Below, piece by piece: positions 48,315-56,560 of a stretch of DNA of 64,000 bases. Origin of the DNA: Mucilaginibacter flavus (GTDB lineage: Bacteria; Bacteroidota; Bacteroidia; Sphingobacteriales; Sphingobacteriaceae); assembly GCF_030409315.1 (NCBI RefSeq), contig NZ_JAUFPS010000028.1, positions 372,001-436,000 on the forward strand, in the 5' to 3' direction. A program made the translations under genes and the position numbers. The notes beneath the pieces are model-generated. The model worked only from the letters and a program-made list of their open reading frames with translations. It had not been told where the DNA came from and searched no databases. Every line of letters starts with the position of its first letter. The stretch's first letter is position 1.

Positions 48315-50552
48315 TTAATACTCTGCCCGTGTAAATTCTTCGGTTTTGAATTTTACCTCAATTACAACACCATTGTCCTGGGTAATTTGGAAGGTGCCGC
48401 CAAGTTGTTTACTTAGTCCGCGCATTAAGTTGATTCCCATGGATTGAATGGCTGTAAAGTCGAAATCTTTATCAAAGCCGTTGCCGTTGTCCTTAACAAT
48501 TAATTGATTGTAGTGGTCTGGTGTTTGCCTGAACCAGATATGGATTTTCGCGGCACTGTTGGCAGGACAGGCATGCTTGATGGCGTTGGTGGTGGCCTCG
48601 TTCAGTATCAGCCCAAGGGGTACGGCTTGTGAAACATTTAAATATATGCGGTCGAGGTTTTTGTCGAAAATCACCTGTCCGCCTGTATCAGTACAGTCTT
48701 TAACGTGTGTAATCAAGTCGTCTATATACTCCTGCATGTTAATACGATCAAACGACTCGGAGAGATAAAGTTTTTGATGAATAAGCGCGATAGCATACAT
48801 GCGGTTTTCGCTATTCTGAATGGCATTTAAAGCTACTTCATTATCAATATAGGATGACTGTCTTTGTAAAAGACCAATAACTATCTGAAGGTTATTTTTA
48901 ACCCGATGATGAATTTCTTTTAACAGCCATTCCTTTTCGTCTATAAAACCATCTTTTTCGGCAATAAGGCGATTCAATGATGCATTTTTCTGATCAATTT
49001 CGTCGGCTTTCTGTTTATTGTCTACCAGGAGTTTGTAAAGAAAAACAAGCACCAGCGATAGCAACCCAATACAGGCGAAGGTGATGTTGCGGATATGATT
49101 GGCCTGGGTAGCCCTATCGCGTTGTAGCTGACTGTCTTTTTTTAAAAGGCTAATATCTTTTTCTTTCTGCACGGTTTCGTATTTGAGTTGCAGTTCTGAA
49201 ATTTCGTGGATTTTTGATTGGTTCAATAGCGAATCTTTAGCCTGCTGCGATTTGCCATAGTGATAAAGCGCAGATTTGTAGTTGCCCAGTGCCGAGTCGA
49301 TTTTATAACACAGGTTTTCGTAGTTTCTTATGTTATCTAAAGAGGTATTTCGGCTACCTACTTTTAAAGCGTAATACTGTGCAAGTTTGTGCCTGTTTTG
49401 CAATAAATAAAAGTTGATAACATCATAGTAGGCCAGCGTGCCTATTTCATCGCTTACCTTGGCAACGGGGCTTTTGAGTAAATTGAGATAATAGCTTTCT
49501 GCCCTCGTGTAATCTTTTAAAGCCTCATAACAGTACGCTAAATTTTGATAGCAAAAGGCTTCGCCCGAGGCACTCTGTGGAGGATGTGCTTTTTGAAATT
49601 CCTGCACCTCTTTCAAAGCCTCTTTCGCCCGACCTAACTTAATCAGATCTTTAGCGATAAAGCCCAGCGTTCTGTATATAAACTCTTCTTTTCTGGGCTT
49701 TTTTAGCCTGGCAGCTAAGGTTTTTCTATAAAAAAACACACTCTTTTCGGTTTCTCCCAATACATCATAAATTAAGGCGAGTTCGGCATAAGCACCGTTC
49801 TCTACCAGGCTATCATGGTGTAATTCTACATCGTGCACGCTTGCAAGCCCGTAATTTAAAGCGGTTTTTAAATCGCCCCTGTACCTGTAAGTTGTAGCTA
49901 TCAAGCAATACACCATGCCTAAACTTCGCCCGCTTTTTTTGTATTGATTTACTATTTTAAAGGCATCCGTCATGGCTGCTTCCATTTGCCCCATTGCTCC
50001 TTTTTCAAAAACCAGGAAAGATTTGATCTGTATTTCGTTGTCCCCTAAATGATGAGTGGTGGCAATTGAAAGGGCGCGTTCATAAAACTGAATACTTAAA
50101 TTGTGGAAGGAGGCCCGGTTGCCGGCTCTTGCGTATTTAATGCAAGCGTTTACCATTTGCGGATATTGCTGCCGGCTTTTAAAGTAATTTAATACTTGCT
50201 CAATACATTTATGACTGGCAACAGAATCGCCGGCTACCAGGTAAACGCTCCCCATAAGCCTGGTGCTTTCATTTTTTCGGTTGCCATCGCCTATTTGCAT
50301 ACTCAGCGTTAAAGCTTTTTGCGCTACTGTTAAAGCGCTATCTAAGTTTTTTTTATTATCGGTTACAATATTCCTATCCAGGTAGTAATTAACAAGTGTA
50401 AAAAGTAAATCTATCCGCGCGGTATCGTTGCCCTCTGTTTTAACTGATTCTTTAATGTGATTCCCGTAACCTACATCCCAGTGCTGAGTTTGAGCATGAA
50501 GCAACATTACTGGCAACAGGAAAGTAAATAGTATAATATATTTTTTAACCAT
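48315..50552 (-). CDS. TPR-containing transmembrane histidine kinase (HisKA_2 type)
   Basis: 745 residues. A signal peptide (MVKKYIILFTFLLPVMLLHAQ) is followed by a periplasmic array of tetratricopeptide repeats (about 50-440). One membrane helix comes near 490 (ITFACIGLLSLVLVFLYKLL). Then a coiled coil, and HisKA_2 with LLKEIHHRVKNNLQIVIGLLQRQ (phospho-His). The ATPase domain has LILNEATTNAIKH, IVKDNGNGFDKD and GINLMRGLSKQLGG. This is the common Bacteroidota layout that senses through the TPR domain and pairs with LytTR-type regulators. No regulator is adjacent. Confidence 0.92.
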   Translation of the reverse strand: MVKKYIILFTFLLPVMLLHAQTQHWDVGYGNHIKESVKTEGNDTARIDLLFTLVNYYLDRNIVTDNKKNLDSALTVAQKALTLSMQIGDGNRKNESTRLMGSVYLVAGDSVASHKCIEQVLNYFKSRQQYPQMVNACIKYARAGNRASFHNLSIQFYERALSIATTHHLGDNEIQIKSFLVFEKGAMGQMEAAMTDAFKIVNQYKKSGRSLGMVYCLIATTYRYRGDLKTALNYGLASVHDVELHHDSLVENGAYAELALIYDVLGETEKSVFFYRKTLAARLKKPRKEEFIYRTLGFIAKDLIKLGRAKEALKEVQEFQKAHPPQSASGEAFCYQNLAYCYEALKDYTRAESYYLNLLKSPVAKVSDEIGTLAYYDVINFYLLQNRHKLAQYYALKVGSRNTSLDNIRNYENLCYKIDSALGNYKSALYHYGKSQQAKDSLLNQSKIHEISELQLKYETVQKEKDISLLKKDSQLQRDRATQANHIRNITFACIGLLSLVLVFLYKLLVDNKQKADEIDQKNASLNRLIAEKDGFIDEKEWLLKEIHHRVKNNLQIVIGLLQRQSSYIDNEVALNAIQNSENRMYAIALIHQKLYLSESFDRINMQEYIDDLITHVKDCTDTGGQVIFDKNLDRIYLNVSQAVPLGLILNEATTNAIKHACPANSAAKIHIWFRQTPDHYNQLIVKDNGNGFDKDFDFTAIQSMGINLMRGLSKQLGGTFQITQDNGVVIEVKFKTEEFTRAEY

Positions 50553-50880
50553 AAACAGTTGAGGTCAACACATCATTATTTTTTGAGCAAAGGCTTTACA
50601 GGGCAATTCAATTTTTCAAAATGCCAAATATTCAATACGCCAAGCTGCACCTTGCTATCTAATAAAACCAATGCCAAATTATTAACAATATGATTATTAG
50701 TGTTTTGTATTTATTTATGCGTATTAAATGGCGATATATAGTAAAAACACCAACGATATACCATTTTGATAAGCGGTATAAATAAAGTTTGATCATACGA
50801 ATCCAATTTCTGCTTATAATTGTAAGTCTCAATCTGTTAAAACCTATCCGCTTAAACAATGAAGTATTTCAGAACCCCGC
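50553..50880. other. AT-rich intergenic region
   Basis: About 330 bp between divergent genes. It is very AT-rich and lacks a coding frame. ATG at 50859 opens a 14-codon frame that ends at TGA in the next gene. No clear TAnnTTTG promoter is seen. It should hold promoters for the kinase and the dioxygenase genes. Confidence 0.45.
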
Positions 50881-51879
50881 ATGGCTTTGCCCTCGCCGCA
50901 TGAAACCGGTAAACTAAAAATTAAACAGTTAAAACGGTTTTGGCAAGCAACGTTGCTTAGTCGTGACAGTGGCATAGATGCTGAATTACAAAAAGAGTGG
51001 CAGTTGAATAAAATGTTGCTATCGGCACTGAATTTAGGGCTGGAACAACTGATGATCTACCTGTATCAAACAGCTCCCTCCTTTGACGCTTTTGAAGATT
51101 GGATAATTGAAACCGCGGGGATACCCAACAGCGACGCCTTACAGCGTTTTAACCAGATTTTTGCCAATGAGAACGCTGAAACGAAACCTATAGACGCCGT
51201 TCTATCTGCCGAAGATTCGCTTTTTTTTGAAAGAAATGGTTATGTGGTGATCAAAAATGCGGTTGCAGAGGAGGATTGCCAGGAGGCCATTAACGTTATT
51301 TGCGATTTTTTGGAGATTGATATTAATCAACCGGATTCCTGGTACCAGCCACATGCCGGGCGGCAGGGTATTATGGTGCAATTGTTTCAGCACCCGGTAT
51401 TGACTAAAAACCGTTCCTCAGAAAAAATTCGCCGGGCCTTTGAACAATTATGGCAACAGAAAAATCTTTGGGTAAATACCGACCGGGTTGGTTTTAATCC
51501 GCCTGAAACTGAAAGCTGGAAATTTCCTGGTCCGGATTTGCATTGGGATTGCAGCCTGGAGCTTCCCATTCCCTTTGGTCTGCAGGGAATACTATATCTT
51601 GCAGATACCGCAGCCAACCAGGGTGCTTTTACTTTGGTACCCGGCTTTCAGCACCAGGTATCAAGCTGGCTTAACGCTTTGCCGCCCGATGCCAACCCCA
51701 GGCAACAGGATCTGCACGCCCTCGGAAGCACGCCCATCACCGGCGAGGCCGGTGATTTTATTATATGGCAGCAGGCACTCCCGCACGGAAGCTGCCGCAA
51801 TACTGCCAGCTTACCGCGCTTTGTGCAATACATTTGCTATGAACCTGTAAACTACATGGACCATACTAATTGGCGATAA
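50881..51879 (+). CDS. Phytanoyl-CoA dioxygenase (PhyH) family protein
   Basis: 332 residues. The N-terminal 95 residues are helical and family-specific. The double-stranded beta-helix domain begins LFFERNGYVVIKNAVAEEDCQEAI. Iron ligands appear to be His-x-Asp in DLHWDCSLE near 221 and a distal His in LPHGSCRN near 301, with Arg in LPRFVQYICYEP for 2-oxoglutarate. It is a nonhaem Fe(II)/2OG oxygenase hydroxylating an unknown small molecule. The ATG at 50881 is the best start. The gene stands alone and ends at a terminator. Confidence 0.85.
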   Translation: MALPSPHETGKLKIKQLKRFWQATLLSRDSGIDAELQKEWQLNKMLLSALNLGLEQLMIYLYQTAPSFDAFEDWIIETAGIPNSDALQRFNQIFANENAETKPIDAVLSAEDSLFFERNGYVVIKNAVAEEDCQEAINVICDFLEIDINQPDSWYQPHAGRQGIMVQLFQHPVLTKNRSSEKIRRAFEQLWQQKNLWVNTDRVGFNPPETESWKFPGPDLHWDCSLELPIPFGLQGILYLADTAANQGAFTLVPGFQHQVSSWLNALPPDANPRQQDLHALGSTPITGEAGDFIIWQQALPHGSCRNTASLPRFVQYICYEPVNYMDHTNWR

Positions 51880-51911
51880 CCGATTAAACTATTATATTTT
51901 TGCCAAACTAC

Positions 51912-51944
51912 AAAAGCCTCAAATCTTTCAGACCTGAGGCTTTT
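51912..51944. terminator. Bidirectional terminator
   Basis: AAAAGCCTCA (51912-51921) and TGAGGCTTTT (51935-51944) form a perfect 10-bp stem between converging genes. Confidence 0.85.
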
Positions 51945-51972
51945 CTACTTGTTGTCAATCAGTACTAATTGA

Positions 51973-52881
51973 TCATTCGGCATTATAGGCCAGTTGCAGG
52001 GCTGCAACATCTACTTTCTTCATGGTCATGAAAGTTTGCGTAACCCGGGCAATTTGTTCGGGGCTACCGTTTTTAAGGGCGTCAAACATAACTGTAGAGG
52101 CCACCTGCCATGATACGCCGTATTTATCCTTTAACCAACCACATTGACCGGCTTCGCCACCGGCAGTAAGCGCGGCCCAGTAGTAATCAATTTCCTCCTG
52201 CGTTTCACAGGGGACTAATAACGATACGGCATCGTTAAAGTTAAACCCATGCGGATGAGCGCTATCCATAGCGGCCAACCAGGTTTGATCCAGGTAATAG
52301 TCGGCATATAGGAGTGTGCCCGCTTTATCGGGCCCCATATTTTCTGGGCGAGGTGAGGTATTGCCGCGTTTACCATCTTTAAACACGCCGCAGTAAAAGT
52401 CTATCGCTTCATTGGCTTTGCCTGCCACGGGTGGCGTAAACAGCAGCGAAGGCATTATCACAGGCCTTTCCTCGCCTGCGGGCCTGATAAACATCAACTG
52501 CCAGGATACGCCATATTTATCTGCTACCCACCCATAGCGTTCACTAAAAGGGTATTTATCCAGCGGCATCATAACTTTGCCGCCTTCAATAAGTTTATTC
52601 CAGATTTGGTCAATCTGCTGGGCGGCATCCGCATTACGCGAGGGAGCAAAATGAACCATAAAAGAAATAGACGGATTGATGCCCAGTTTATGCCCTGCGC
52701 TGATACCAAAAAAAGATTGGCCGGCAATAGTAAATTCTACCACCTCGCACTCGCCGCCGGGCATAGGGAAATGATTGGCATAATTAATAACTGAATCGGG
52801 CATAAATGAAGCATAAAATTCAGCAGCTTGTTTTGCGTCCTGGTCAAACCAGAGATGCGGTTTAATAGGTAACATAGGCAA
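51973..52881 (-). CDS. Two-domain VOC/PhnB-like protein (3-demethylubiquinone methyltransferase-like fold)
   Basis: 302 residues made of two related halves (about 1-135 and 140-290). Each has PHLWFDQDAKQAAEFYASFM-like or FTPPVAGKANEAIDFYCGVF starts and a KYGVSWQ end, so the gene is an internal duplication. The fold is the vicinal-oxygen-chelate type used by glyoxalases and PhnB. No methyltransferase activity is implied by this family name. The substrate is unknown. ATG at 52881 or 52875 may start the protein. Confidence 0.85.
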   Translation of the reverse strand: MPMLPIKPHLWFDQDAKQAAEFYASFMPDSVINYANHFPMPGGECEVVEFTIAGQSFFGISAGHKLGINPSISFMVHFAPSRNADAAQQIDQIWNKLIEGGKVMMPLDKYPFSERYGWVADKYGVSWQLMFIRPAGEERPVIMPSLLFTPPVAGKANEAIDFYCGVFKDGKRGNTSPRPENMGPDKAGTLLYADYYLDQTWLAAMDSAHPHGFNFNDAVSLLVPCETQEEIDYYWAALTAGGEAGQCGWLKDKYGVSWQVASTVMFDALKNGSPEQIARVTQTFMTMKKVDVAALQLAYNAE

Positions 52882-53032
52882 ATAATTTGGTGTTGATATA
52901 AAGTTAAGAATCTTGGTGGCTAATTGTTTTAACAGTATATGATTTAGCTACCTCAAAAGTAGTTGTTTTTGATGTTGGCGCAGGGGGGATTCGGGACATT
53001 TTGCGGGGCGAATTGCGACAGATAGGTAAAAC

Positions 53033-53062
53033 AAAAAGCCTCACATTTCTGTGAGGCTTTTT
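53033..53062 (-). terminator. Terminator of the tRNA-Val gene
   Basis: A perfect 12-bp stem AAAAAGCCTCAC/GTGAGGCTTTTT with a 6-nt loop, 6 bp beyond the tRNA 3' end on the minus strand. It is symmetrical enough to act on both strands. Confidence 0.88.
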
Positions 53063-53068
53063 AAAGTG

Positions 53069-53143
53069 TGGGAGTTACTGGGTTCGAACCAGTGACCCTC
53101 TGCTTGTAAGGCAGATGCTCTGAACCAGCTGAGCTAAACTCCC
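53069..53143 (-). tRNA. tRNA-Val (anticodon UAC)
   Basis: 75 nt on the minus strand. The acceptor stem GGGAGTT pairs with AACTCCC, with discriminator A at 53069. The D arm is GCTC...GAGC. The anticodon stem TCTGC/GCAGA encloses loop CTTACAA, anticodon TAC. The T arm is ACTGG-TTCGAAC-CCAGT. All stems pair perfectly. CCA is not encoded. A consensus promoter lies 51 bp upstream and a strong terminator follows. Confidence 0.96.
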
Positions 53144-53193
53144 TTTTGTTTTTGTTACTTTCTTTCGTCTGTAACTCCTTGCGTTTGGGACTG

Positions 53194-53224
53194 CAAATAT
53201 AGAAGCTAAAAACAATTATTCAAA
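53194..53224 (-). promoter_or_regulatory. Consensus sigma-A promoter of tRNA-Val
   Basis: On the minus strand TTTG (53224-53221), exactly 19 bp, TATATTTG (53201-53194). This is a perfect match to TTTG-N19-TAnnTTTG and the best promoter in the window. The leader would be about 44 nt. Confidence 0.82.
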
Positions 53225-53306
53225 AAATATTTTCAAATTTATTTTAAGGTGCTATTTGTGAGGATTTTAATTTTTTTGGAGGCTTTTTTAAGCGGATAAT
53301 AAAGCA

Positions 53307-53618
53307 TTACATAGCTATGTTTTCACCGGGGCGTGGGTCTTCGGGTAATATTTCCATGTCGGGCTCTTCCATATAATCGGCATACCATTGAATGGCACTA
53401 ACTACATCAAGCGCGTCGTCTGCGGCAATATTGATGGTTTCAAAGGCGTATAGCTTACTGTTTACATAGCCATAAAGCTGAATTTCATTGTCATCCGGAC
53501 TAAATGTTTCTTCTGTTAGACAAAAAACCCTCACCTTGAGGCGGGTATCCCTTGAGTGAATAATATCTCTGCATGGGTTTTTAGGGTCTGTTGCCAGTAA
53601 GTAAACATTATGGTCCAT
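53307..53618 (-). CDS. Hypothetical acidic protein
   Basis: 103 residues, soluble, acidic. It begins MDHNVYLLATDPKNPCRDIIHSRDT, with a mixed strand/helix pattern. The helix ADDALDVVSAIQWYADYME precedes an acidic Pro-rich end (EPDMEILPEDPRPGEN). The start at 53618 is the only likely ATG. It lies upstream of the tRNA on the same strand but the tRNA has its own promoter. No family is recognised. It is rated likely real by length and codon use. Confidence 0.62.
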   Translation of the reverse strand: MDHNVYLLATDPKNPCRDIIHSRDTRLKVRVFCLTEETFSPDDNEIQLYGYVNSKLYAFETINIAADDALDVVSAIQWYADYMEEPDMEILPEDPRPGENIAM

Positions 53619-53754
53619 ATAAGCATTAACAACATTGGCGGGGGATGGTTTCTATTAATATTTATTTATTCTGATAAATTTTACGGCCTCATTCTTTCGG
53701 CATTTAATTGGGGAAATATTGTTTAAGACCAATGCATTGTGTAAAATAAACCCA

Positions 53755-53784
53755 CGTTATTGTAGAAGTATTTCTACAATAACG
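53755..53784. promoter_or_regulatory. 13-bp perfect palindrome, possible operator
   Basis: CGTTATTGTAGAA (53755-53767), 4-nt spacer, TTCTACAATAACG (53772-53784). It lacks a following T-run, so it is not a terminator. It lies in the 750-bp non-coding region before the ferritin-like genes. Confidence 0.55.
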
Positions 53785-53799
53785 CCTTGCCCCCAAGTA

Positions 53800-53942
53800 G
53801 AAAAGGCTTTTATTGTGTTATTGGCACACATTGAGTATTTGGCATAGCGATTGACTATAAGTTAATATCCCTTCTCAAAGGGTTGTTTTTCATAGGTAGA
53901 TGTAGGGCCGTAAAACTGCGAGAGTTTTCCGGCCTTTTTTTG
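53800..53942 (+). ncRNA. Candidate small RNA ending in an orphan terminator
   Basis: A GC-rich hairpin with arms GGCC (53906-53909) to GGCC (53931-53934), inner stem AAAACT/AGTTTT and loop GCGAG, is followed by a run of T. No gene precedes it on the plus strand for more than 700 bp, so it ends a transcript that is not an mRNA. A second small hairpin (CCCTTCTCAAAGGG) lies at about 53869-53882. The 5' end is a guess. Confidence 0.35.
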
Positions 53943-54366
53943 TTAAAAAAACTCTCTATCGTCAAAAATCAGGGATTATTTACCACTATTATTTGCTAAA
54001 ACAATTGCCTTTAAAGAAAAGTGTTTTTTTGTTTTTTCGATTAATCAATATTCAAAATATAAAATATATTGAGCCTGCCTGTATTGGCTTTTGTTTTAAG
54101 GCACCCATTGGGAAAGTGTACCATTACTATTTTATGGCAGTTTTTCAACGTTAATCGCCTGTTTGACGCAGTTTCTCGCCTCATCAACTTTCTTAGATTG
54201 TTTCGCCTGATTTCTATTTTATCGAAAGCAATTTAACCTATCTGACAATTACTCTAATTCAGAGTATATTAATTGTCAACCTTTTACAATCCGATGAGTT
54301 TCTATGAGCGTATGTCCATTTACAAACAGAACGAAACTAATTAGAATCATTAAAAAATTTTACTTT

Positions 54367-55068
54367 ATGAAAACAGAATCACAAGAAAGCATAGCAGGAG
54401 CAAATATGGCCCGGAGGTCATTCCTGCGTTATGCAGGGGTGGGGGTTGCTTCGGTAGGAATTTTAGCTGCCGCTTCCTGCACCAAAGATCACCCAATTGT
54501 TGTTAGCCCAACAAAAGGTATTGACATTGGCGCAACCGGCGACCTTGCTATCCTTAACTACGCATACGCGTTAGAGCAACTGGAAGCTGCTTTTTATACC
54601 CAGGTGGTGTTAACACCTTATTCAGGGATTCCGGATAACGAAAAAACATTGCTTACCGCCATTCGCGATCATGAGATTCTGCACCGCGAGTTTTTTAAAG
54701 CCGCTTTAGGTACCAACGCTATCCCGGCTTTGACTGTTGATTTCAGTACAATTGACTTCACTAACCGGGCATCTGTATTAGGCGCTGCAAAAGCATTCGA
54801 AGATACAGGTGTTAAAGCTTATGATGGCGCAGGCTACTTAATTGGTGGTGGTGCTTATCTTACCCTTGCGGGTAAAATTGTTTCTGTTGAAGCAAGGCAT
54901 GCCGCGCTGATTAGTAATTTAATTACGCCAGGCTCTTTTGCCGCCAGCGACCAGGTTGACACTAACGGGCTTAATGCTTCAGCATCTATTGCAGATGTAT
55001 TGAAGATTGCCAATACTTACCTGAAAACCAAAGTGAGTGCATCAAATTACAGTTACGTAGCAGCTTAA
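54367..55068 (+). CDS. Tat-exported ferritin-like lipoprotein (1)
   Basis: 233 residues from the ATG at 54367; the 21 residues before it in the longer frame lack features. The Tat motif is MARRSFLRYAGVG, followed by a hydrophobic stretch and the lipobox AAS-C, so it is probably a lipoprotein exported folded. The four-helix ferritin-like domain (about 55-225) has ILNYAYALEQLEAAFY, IRDHEILHREFF, AFEDTGVKAYDG and VSVEARHAALI. The Glu and ExxH residues expected for a di-metal centre are present. It is 12 bp ahead of its paralogue. Confidence 0.9.
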   Translation: MKTESQESIAGANMARRSFLRYAGVGVASVGILAAASCTKDHPIVVSPTKGIDIGATGDLAILNYAYALEQLEAAFYTQVVLTPYSGIPDNEKTLLTAIRDHEILHREFFKAALGTNAIPALTVDFSTIDFTNRASVLGAAKAFEDTGVKAYDGAGYLIGGGAYLTLAGKIVSVEARHAALISNLITPGSFAASDQVDTNGLNASASIADVLKIANTYLKTKVSASNYSYVAA

Positions 55069-55080
55069 ATCAACAACGTC

Positions 55081-55956
55081 ATGAATTTATTTAATATCAT
55101 AGAAGAAATAGAAAAAATTGATCCGGATTTTTCCGATAAGGTAAACCCTCGTCGTGCCGCGATCAAAAATATTACCAGCTTTGGTTCAAAAGTAGCTATG
55201 GCTGCTGTGCCATTCGCTTTTGGTACAATGATTAAAAGAGCAGTTGCTCAAACCTCAACTCCATCGGTTGTCGCTATTTTAAATTACGCGCTTACTTTAG
55301 AGTTTTTAGAAGCTAAGTTTTACGCAAACGCGGTTGATAAGGTTGGATTTATCCCTGCCAACATTCATCCCTATTATCAAACTATTGCTGATGACGAAAG
55401 TAAACACGTTGAGTTTTTAATAAACGTTATTAAAAGCGTAGGTGGCACACCGGTAACCAGTCCGTCTTTTGATTTTTCGGCCGGCGGTGGTACCGGTACA
55501 GGTCCGTTAGGTAATTCTGTTTATACAGATTTAGCTACCTTCCAAAAGGTTGCTGTTGCGTTTGAAGATACAGGCGTACGTGCTTATAAAGGCCAGGCCG
55601 AAAATATATTGGCTAACAAAACCGCTGCCGGTGCCGATTTGTATAAAACGGTATTAACTGCCGCGTTATCTATTCACGCCGTTGAAGCCCGTCATGCTTC
55701 GGCAACCCGTCAGCTTATTGGTGCAACCCCATGGATTGTGAGTACTACTGCCAAAGGAAATGATACCGGAGTTACATTGGTAGATGGTAATTACGATGGA
55801 GAGCAAAATGTTATCCAGGGAGGTGTGGATGTAACTACGCTTAAAAATTCGGCAGGTGCCAGTACTTCTGTTTCAGTTGCTACCGCCGCATTTGATGAGC
55901 CATTAAGTATGGATGCTGTACTAAAATTACTGGTAGGTACCTTTATTGTGAAATAA
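55081..55956 (+). CDS. Exported ferritin-like protein (2)
   Basis: 291 residues. A short acidic N-terminus precedes NPRRAAIKNITSFG, a Tat-like twin-arginine, and a hydrophobic segment ending in RAVAQ. The ferritin-like helices are ILNYALTLEFLEAKFY, IADDESKHVEFLINVI, AFEDTGVRAYKGQ and IHAVEARHASATRQL, paralogous to the previous gene. The C-terminal extension (about 215-290) is Asp/Gly-rich. Related proteins are listed as desiccation-related. The two probably form one operon and may form a heteromer. A terminator follows. Confidence 0.9.
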   Translation: MNLFNIIEEIEKIDPDFSDKVNPRRAAIKNITSFGSKVAMAAVPFAFGTMIKRAVAQTSTPSVVAILNYALTLEFLEAKFYANAVDKVGFIPANIHPYYQTIADDESKHVEFLINVIKSVGGTPVTSPSFDFSAGGGTGTGPLGNSVYTDLATFQKVAVAFEDTGVRAYKGQAENILANKTAAGADLYKTVLTAALSIHAVEARHASATRQLIGATPWIVSTTAKGNDTGVTLVDGNYDGEQNVIQGGVDVTTLKNSAGASTSVSVATAAFDEPLSMDAVLKLLVGTFIVK

Positions 55957-55975
55957 TAAGTAGCCTATCTTATAT

Positions 55976-56011
55976 AAAAAAGCCGGGTAGTGTTCGTCGC
56001 CCGGCTTTTTT
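55976..56011. terminator. Bidirectional terminator
   Basis: AAAAAAGCCGGG (55976-55987) pairs with CCCGGCTTTTTT (56000-56011) around a 12-nt loop, between converging genes. Confidence 0.9.
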
Positions 56012-56017
56012 GTGCTT

Positions 56018-56464
56018 TTATTTATTGAGGCCTTTTACACCAAACCTGATCAGGTCATCGGCTTTAATATAACCCACCGTTCCATAAACGGGCTTGCCTT
56101 TCGGATCAAAAATAATCATAGTAGGATAAGCCTGTAATCCCCATTGGGCGGCCAGTTGCGGACCGTCGCCTTTTTCCATATCCATCGCCACGTTAATAAA
56201 ATTACTGTTATAAAACTGGGCCACTTTGCTGTTTTTAAAGGTAGTGGCTTTAAGTAATTTGCACGGGCCACACCAGGTAGCATAGGCATCAACAAAAATA
56301 TATTTGTTTTTGGCCGCAGCCTGTTTCAGGGCCTCGCCCCATGCGTTTTCAATAAAATTGATTTGGGATGATGTTTTTGCCTCCTGGGCGCTCCCTTTTA
56401 TTGGAAAACAGGCAATTAAAATTACAAAAGCGATAAATGTTGAAAGCCGAGGTAAGTATCTCAT
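56018..56464 (-). CDS. Exported thioredoxin-fold protein
   Basis: 148 residues. The signal peptide ends in IKGSAQ. The thioredoxin domain has YIFVDAYATWCGPCKLLKA (WCGPCK active site near residue 66), then VAMDMEKGDGPQLAAQW and LQAYPTMIIFDPKGKP (cis-Pro). It is a periplasmic disulfide reductant or chaperone. The active site is intact. It stands alone, converging on the ferritin-like genes. Confidence 0.92.
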   Translation of the reverse strand: MRYLPRLSTFIAFVILIACFPIKGSAQEAKTSSQINFIENAWGEALKQAAAKNKYIFVDAYATWCGPCKLLKATTFKNSKVAQFYNSNFINVAMDMEKGDGPQLAAQWGLQAYPTMIIFDPKGKPVYGTVGYIKADDLIRFGVKGLNK

Positions 56465-56560
56465 CCTGATTTAAAATAGTAGTTAAACAAAAATAGCACA
56501 TATAAACCGATTAATTACGGCCTTATATGTGCTATTGATTTTATTAAAAACACGCTTTAA

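Noticed and set aside
50859..50903. Possible frameshift at the start of the PhyH gene (ATG at 50859 in another frame)
   Set aside because: The 14-codon frame has no similarity to the family, and the ATG at 50881 gives a complete protein.
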